DNA from: Frigidibacter sp. ROC022
GTDB lineage: Bacteria > Pseudomonadota > Alphaproteobacteria > Rhodobacterales > Rhodobacteraceae
Length of the DNA stretch: 64,000 bases
NCBI RefSeq assembly: GCF_024723735.1
Contig: NZ_JANQDU010000002.1
Location: 248,001 to 312,000, forward strand
Direction of reading: 5' to 3'
Part shown: positions 60,005-64,000 of the stretch, in pieces
Layout: the number at the start of each line of letters is the position of its first letter
How positions within the stretch are numbered: position 1 is the first letter of the stretch
The notes under the pieces: model-generated
The model's input: only the letters and a program-made list of their open reading frames with translations
What the model was told of the DNA's origin: nothing
The model's database searches: none
Made by a program: the position numbers and the translations under genes

Positions 60005-61450
60005 TTACTCTGGTTCGGTCTTGAAAATCAACCGCTCATCACAGGGCGCCACGCGCAGGATGTTGGTCGAACCCGGCACGTTGAAGGGCACGCCGGCGGT
60101 CACGACGATCTGGTCGCTCTCGGTCGCGAAGCCTTCGCCGCGGGCCGCGCGGGCCGCCGCGACGACCGCCGCCTTGAAGCGATCGACCTCGCCGGTGATG
60201 ACGCAATGCAGCCCCCAGGTGAGGCACAGGCGCCGTGCGGTGCCGACCTCGGAGGTCAGGGCCAGGATCGGCACCTGCGGCTTCTCGCGGGCCACCAGCA
60301 ACGCGGTGGTGCCGGACTGCGAAAAACAGCAGATCGCCTTGATATTCGTGGCTTCTGCGATCTCGCGCGCCGCCGCGGTGATGCCGTCGGCCACCGTCCT
60401 GCGCCTGACCGAGCGGGTCGCCGCCATGACCTCGAGATAGGTCGGGTCGCTTTCGACCGAGATGGCGACGTTGTGCATGGTCTGCACCGCCTCGACCGGG
60501 TAGCTGCCGGCGGCGCTTTCGGCGCTGAGCATCACCGCGTCGGCGCCCTCGTAGATCGCCGTCGCCACGTCCGAGACCTCGGCCCGGGTCGGCATCGGGC
60601 TCTCGATCATGCTTTCCAGCATCTGTGTCGCCACGATCACAGGTTTGGCCGCCGCGCGGGCGCCGCGGGTCAGTTGTTTCTGGATCGGCGGCACCGAATG
60701 CACCGGCAATTCGACCCCCAGGTCGCCGCGCGCCACCATGATTCCGTCCGAGACCGCGAGGATCTCGTCATAGGCCTTCACCGCCGCCGGTTTCTCGATC
60801 TTCGACAGGATCGCGGCGCGGCCCCGGGCCAGGGCCCGGGCCTCTTCCACGTCCTGCGGGCGCTGGACGAAGCTGAGCGCCAGCCAGTCGACGCCGAGCT
60901 GGCAGACGAATTCCAGGTCGGCCCTGTCCTTTTCCGACAGTGCGGCCACCGGCAGCACCACGTCGGGCACGTTGACGCCCTTGCGGTTGCTGATCGTGCC
61001 GCCGATCATCACCGTGCAATGCGCGAAGTCGCGGCCGCAGTCATCGACCTTCAGCCGGATCTTGCCATCGTTGACCAGCAGCGAAGTGCCCGGTTCGAGC
61101 GCGTCGAAGATCTCCTTGTGCGGCAGCTGCACCCGGGTCGCGTCGCCTTCGGCGGGATCGAGATCGAAGCGGAACCTGGCGCCCTCCTCCAGCTCTTCCG
61201 AGCCGTTCTTGAACACGCCGCAGCGCAGTTTCGGGCCCTGAAGGTCGGCCAGGATCGCGATCGGACGGCCCAGGTCCTTCTCGATCTGCCGGATGATTCC
61301 GTGGCGGCGGCGGATGCCGTCATGATCGCCATGGCTCATGTTCAGGCGAAACACGTCGGCCCCGGCCTCGAACAGCGCGCGGATCACCTCGTAACTGTCC
61401 GATGCCGGGCCGAGAGTGGCCACGATCTTCACGTTGCGTTGGCGTCTCAT
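60005..61450 (-). CDS. pyk: Pyruvate kinase
   Basis: A 481-aa glycolytic enzyme making pyruvate and ATP from PEP and ADP. Motifs: VKIVATLGPASDSYEVIRAL, GADVFRLNMSHGDHDGIRR and the catalytic Lys in AAILSKIEKPAAVKAY. Downstream of it are DGIMVARGDLGVELPVHSVP and PVIVATQMLESMIESPMPTR. The C-terminal effector domain is complete. ATG 61450. Followed by a small membrane protein gene. Confidence 0.97.
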   Translation of the reverse strand: MRRQRNVKIVATLGPASDSYEVIRALFEAGADVFRLNMSHGDHDGIRRRHGIIRQIEKDLGRPIAILADLQGPKLRCGVFKNGSEELEEGARFRFDLDPAEGDATRVQLPHKEIFDALEPGTSLLVNDGKIRLKVDDCGRDFAHCTVMIGGTISNRKGVNVPDVVLPVAALSEKDRADLEFVCQLGVDWLALSFVQRPQDVEEARALARGRAAILSKIEKPAAVKAYDEILAVSDGIMVARGDLGVELPVHSVPPIQKQLTRGARAAAKPVIVATQMLESMIESPMPTRAEVSDVATAIYEGADAVMLSAESAAGSYPVEAVQTMHNVAISVESDPTYLEVMAATRSVRRRTVADGITAAAREIAEATNIKAICCFSQSGTTALLVAREKPQVPILALTSEVGTARRLCLTWGLHCVITGEVDRFKAAVVAAARAARGEGFATESDQIVVTAGVPFNVPGSTNILRVAPCDERLIFKTEPE

Positions 61451-61579
61451 GGGCCATCCTGTCCGTTGTTGGCGCTATCATGCGTCCCCGGTTCTATCGC
61501 CCATTCCGCTCCAAGGGGCAACTGGCGCCCGCGGCGGTTTCTGCCTAAAGCTGTTCAAAAGAGGCCGGGACGGAGACGA

Positions 61580-62320
61580 ATGACAAAGGACGCCTACGAG
61601 ATCGTCGGTGCGGAACGCGGGTCGCGCTGGATGGTGACATGCGACCATGCCTCGAACCGGGTGCCCGAGGCGCTTGGCGGCAGCCTGGGCCTGCCCGAGG
61701 CGGAGATGGCGCGCCATATCGCCTATGATGTCGGGGCCGAGGCGGTCAGCCGCGATCTGGCGCGGTTGCTGGACGCGCCGGCGATCCTGTCGCGGTTTTC
61801 CCGGCTGGTGATCGACCCGAACCGGGGCGAGGACGACCCGACCCTTCTGATGAAGCTCTACGACGGCACGATCATCCCCGGAAACCGCCATGCCGACGCG
61901 GCCGAGCGGGAACGGCGGCTGGCGGCCTGGCATCGTCCCTATCACGCGGCCTATGCGGCGCTGGCGGAACGGCATCCGGAGCGGGTGATCTGCGCGGTGC
62001 ACAGCTTCACCCCGCGGCTGAAGGGCCGCAGCCCGCGGCCCTGGCAGATCGGGGTGCTGCATTCGAAGCATGACTCGCGCCTGGCGCAGGCGCTGATCGC
62101 CCGGCTGCGGGCCGAGCCCGATCTCGTGGTCGGCGACAACGAACCCTATGACGGACATCTGCCCGGCGACTCGATCGACCGCCATGCCCTGCAACAGGGA
62201 CGGCCGAACGTGCTGATCGAGCTGCGCAACGACCTGATCGCCGGGGCCGAGGGGCAGCGCTACTGGGCCGAACGCCTGGCGCCGCTTCTTGAAGCCGCGC
62301 TGGCCGACAGCCATCTCTAG
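61580..62320 (+). CDS. N-formylglutamate amidohydrolase family protein
   Basis: A 246-aa FGase-family hydrolase: WMVTCDHASNRVPEALGG with the metal-binding His, FSRLVIDPNRGEDDPTLLMK, CAVHSFTPRLKGRSPRPWQI with the second His, and VLIELRNDLIAGAEGQRYWA. Family members hydrolyse N-formyl-L-glutamate from His degradation or related compounds; there are no hut genes here, so the substrate is open. ATG 61580 has GGAG 5 nt upstream. It is divergent from pyk. Confidence 0.85.
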   Translation: MTKDAYEIVGAERGSRWMVTCDHASNRVPEALGGSLGLPEAEMARHIAYDVGAEAVSRDLARLLDAPAILSRFSRLVIDPNRGEDDPTLLMKLYDGTIIPGNRHADAAERERRLAAWHRPYHAAYAALAERHPERVICAVHSFTPRLKGRSPRPWQIGVLHSKHDSRLAQALIARLRAEPDLVVGDNEPYDGHLPGDSIDRHALQQGRPNVLIELRNDLIAGAEGQRYWAERLAPLLEAALADSHL

Positions 62321-62337
62321 GAAAAGGGGAGAGTATC

Positions 62338-62649
62338 ATGGACGACGCCACCCGCACCGAACTGGAGGCCGCCGCCTTCCGCGCCCTGCGCGAACATCTG
62401 ATGGTCAAGCGCCCGGATGTGCAGAACATCGACCTGATGAACCTGGCGGGCTTCTGCCGCAACTGCCTGAGCCGCTGGTATCAGGAGGCCGCCAACGCGC
62501 GCGGCATCGAAATGACCAAGGAGGAGGGCCGCGAAGCCTTCTATGGCCAGCCCTATGCCGAATGGGTCGCCGCCCATCAGACCCCGGCCGATGCCGAGAA
62601 GCAGGCGGCGTTCAAGAAGGCCTTTGCCGAGAATGTCGGGAAAGGGTGA
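62338..62649 (+). CDS. DUF1244 family protein
   Basis: A 103-aa protein with the DUF1244 pattern: FRALREHLMVKRPDVQNIDL, then MNLAGFCRNCLSRWYQEAAN with two Cys, and YGQPYAEWVAAHQTPADAEK. Its function is not established. It follows the FGase gene by 17 bp with GGGGAGAG before the ATG, so the two are probably one transcript. Confidence 0.85.
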   Translation: MDDATRTELEAAAFRALREHLMVKRPDVQNIDLMNLAGFCRNCLSRWYQEAANARGIEMTKEEGREAFYGQPYAEWVAAHQTPADAEKQAAFKKAFAENVGKG

Positions 62650-62680
62650 GCGGCGCGGCCGCGCCTGACCCTGCCGCCGC

Positions 62681-63130
62681 TCAGGCGCCGGACCAGCGGT
62701 CCAGCGCGGCCTCGTCGGCGTCCTTCGCCGCCACCCACTGGGCCCCGTCCGGGCCGTATTCCTTTTTCCAGAACGGCGCCCGCGACTTGAGGTAATCCAT
62801 CAGGAATTCGGCCGCCGCGAAGGCCTCGGCCCGGTGACGGGCGGCGGTGGCGACCATCATGATCGTCTCGCCCGGCAGCAGGATTCCGTAGCGGTGGATC
62901 ACCAGCGCCGCGTGCAGCGACCAACGCTCTGCCGCCTGATCGCGAATCGCGGAGATCGCCCGTTCGGTCATGCCGGGGTAATGCTCGATCTCCATCCGGC
63001 TGAGCCGGCCGGACTCGTCGCGCACCAGGCCGGAAAAGGTCACCACCGCGCCGGCGCCGCGGGCGGCATCGGAAAAGGCCTGCGCCTCGGCGCCGAAGTC
63101 GAAGGGCTGCGACTGGACCCGGACGCCCAT
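62681..63130 (-). CDS. moaE: Molybdopterin synthase catalytic subunit
   Basis: A 149-aa MoaE: VVTFSGLVRDESGRLSRMEI, then EHYPGMTERAISAIRD, VIHRYGILLPGETIMMVATA and the catalytic Lys region in YLKSRAPFWKKEYGPDGAQW. It inserts dithiolene sulfur into precursor Z with MoaD. Encoded 3 bp after moaD. Confidence 0.95.
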   Translation of the reverse strand: MGVRVQSQPFDFGAEAQAFSDAARGAGAVVTFSGLVRDESGRLSRMEIEHYPGMTERAISAIRDQAAERWSLHAALVIHRYGILLPGETIMMVATAARHRAEAFAAAEFLMDYLKSRAPFWKKEYGPDGAQWVAAKDADEAALDRWSGA

Positions 63131-63133
63131 CGC

Positions 63134-63382
63134 CTAACCGCCGGTCATCGGGGGGAAGAAGGCCACTTCCCGGACCCCGTCCAGCGGAGCATCGAAGCCC
63201 GCCAGCTCCTGATCCAGCGCCACCCGCAGCGCCCGTGTGTCCTCGAAGGCATGGGCATGCGCCTCGTCCCGCGCCGCCAGCTCCGCGACCAGGTCGGCCA
63301 CCGTCGCGGCGCTGGTCTCGACGCTTTCGCGCGGCAGGCCGACCCGCTCGCGCACCCAGGCAAAGTAACGCAGTTCGATCAT
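63134..63382 (-). CDS. moaD: Molybdopterin synthase sulfur carrier subunit
   Basis: An 82-aa ubiquitin-fold protein: IELRYFAWVRERVGLPRESV at the start and the C-terminal VREVAFFPPMTGG, whose terminal Gly-Gly is thiocarboxylated. Its ATG overlaps the pgsA TGA (ATGA); moaE follows directly. Confidence 0.95.
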   Translation of the reverse strand: MIELRYFAWVRERVGLPRESVETSAATVADLVAELAARDEAHAHAFEDTRALRVALDQELAGFDAPLDGVREVAFFPPMTGG

Positions 63383-63981
63383 TTCGGATCATCCCGCAGA
63401 TAGGGCAGCGCCTTCTTGAAATAATCCCAGCCGGTGATCAGCGTCAGCCCGGCGGCGATCCAGAGCAGGATCAGCCCGACCGTGAAGATCAGGTCGATCC
63501 CGGCCGGTTTCAGGTGCAGGTTCAGCGGGTCGTCCACCGTGCCGACACCCGAGCCGAACAGCACCGCGATGGCCACCATCTGCGCCGTGGTCTTCCATTT
63601 CGCCAGCCGGGTCACCGAGAGGGTCTTCGAGGCCGAGCCGAGAAACTCGCGCAGGCCCGAGATGAACACCTCGCGGAACATGATCAGGGTCGAGGGCAGC
63701 AGCATCCAGGGATTCATCCCCGAGAACCCGGTGATGACCAGAAGCGCGATGACCACCATCGCCTTGTCGGCGATCGGGTCCAGCATCGCGCCGAATTTCG
63801 ATTCCTGCTTCCAGAGCCGCGCCAGGTAGCCGTCGAAGAAATCGGTGATCGCGGCGCCAAGGAACAGGACCAGCGCGAACCAGTCGGCCCAGGGACGATT
63901 GAAATAGAGAAACATCACCGCGGTTCCGGGCGCTGCCAGCAGCCGGAGCACGGTGAGGATATTCGGGATCGTCCAGGTCAT
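63379..63981 (-). CDS. pgsA: CDP-diacylglycerol-glycerol-3-phosphate 3-phosphatidyltransferase
   Basis: A 200-aa integral membrane enzyme making phosphatidylglycerol phosphate. The CDP-alcohol phosphotransferase motif is visible as AAITDFFDGYLARLWKQESK and FGAMLDPIADKAMVVIALLV (DGxxAR-x8-G-x3-D-x3-D). N-terminus MTWTIPNILTVLRLLAAPGT. It heads pgsA-moaD-moaE with 4-bp overlap. Confidence 0.95.
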   Translation of the reverse strand: MTWTIPNILTVLRLLAAPGTAVMFLYFNRPWADWFALVLFLGAAITDFFDGYLARLWKQESKFGAMLDPIADKAMVVIALLVITGFSGMNPWMLLPSTLIMFREVFISGLREFLGSASKTLSVTRLAKWKTTAQMVAIAVLFGSGVGTVDDPLNLHLKPAGIDLIFTVGLILLWIAAGLTLITGWDYFKKALPYLRDDPK

Positions 63982-64000
63982 GAATGGATGTGTATCCCGA

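Overview
The window reads as a chromosomal segment of a GC-rich alphaproteobacterium, most likely of the order Rhodobacterales. The evidence is the gene set (SMC, ImuB, DnaE2, COQ9, DUF2794, DUF1244, DUF2585, malonyl-CoA synthetase, LeuCD, PheST), an alphaproteobacterial-type SOS box (GAAC-N7-GAAC), and densely packed, often 1-4 bp overlapping genes. No rRNA operon, CRISPR array, transposase or integrase was seen. There is one tRNA (Pro, CGG) and one small SRP RNA.

Layout. 1-9.3 kb: 3' end of hemN, matB, a secreted YbjN protein, smc, and divergent imuB behind an SOS box. 9.4-17.6 kb: NlpC/P60 hydrolase, M17 peptidase, carbonic anhydrase, DUF2585/DUF4139 pair, asd and an MFS permease. 17.6-20.5 kb: tRNA-Pro and a small nitrosative-stress-like neighbourhood (truncated haemoglobin, 51-aa membrane peptide, NsrR-like regulator, class III alcohol dehydrogenase). 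20.8-27.5 kb: GNAT protein, pyrF, three tandem peptide deformylase genes plus fmt, NUDIX, GST, and an SPFH/NfeD pair. 27.6-30.5 kb: an orphan ParB-like gene followed by a visibly AT-richer accessory insert with three overlapping genes headed by a TIGR04255-like protein. 30.6-43.1 kb: dinB, an exonuclease-like protein, leuCD, a DUF2975/XRE pair with a perfect palindromic operator candidate, a transglutaminase, rsfS-rlmH, and a dnaE2 that lacks its usual C-terminal domain. 43.2-52.9 kb: GST, mscL, ald with a divergent Lrp-type regulator, rlmJ, rpsU, coq9, quinone oxidoreductase, TetR, ffs RNA, rsgA and an MsbA-like ABC exporter. 53-64 kb: pheT-yrhK-pheS and rplT-rpmI separated by an opposite-strand GMC oxidoreductase pair, then pyk, an N-formylglutamate amidohydrolase, DUF1244, moaDE and pgsA.

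Themes. Three translesion or mutagenesis polymerase genes (imuB, dinB, dnaE2) are dispersed here instead of forming the usual imuA-imuB-dnaE2 operon; two of them have SOS-box-like sites. Translation and ribosome functions recur (def/fmt, rsfS, rlmH, rlmJ, rpsU, rsgA, pheST, rplT, rpmI). Two dispersed intergenic repeat families occur: one with a GCCTCCGGCGGG core, four copies, and one built on a GTCCCC-W-GGGGAC palindrome, two copies.

The strongest candidate for an undescribed system is the AT-rich, three-gene overlapping module at 28.47-30.28 kb. Other points of interest are the third, active-site-degenerate deformylase, the truncated DnaE2, the GMC pair inserted in a ribosomal/tRNA-synthetase locus, and several unassigned regulatory palindromes and small ORFs.
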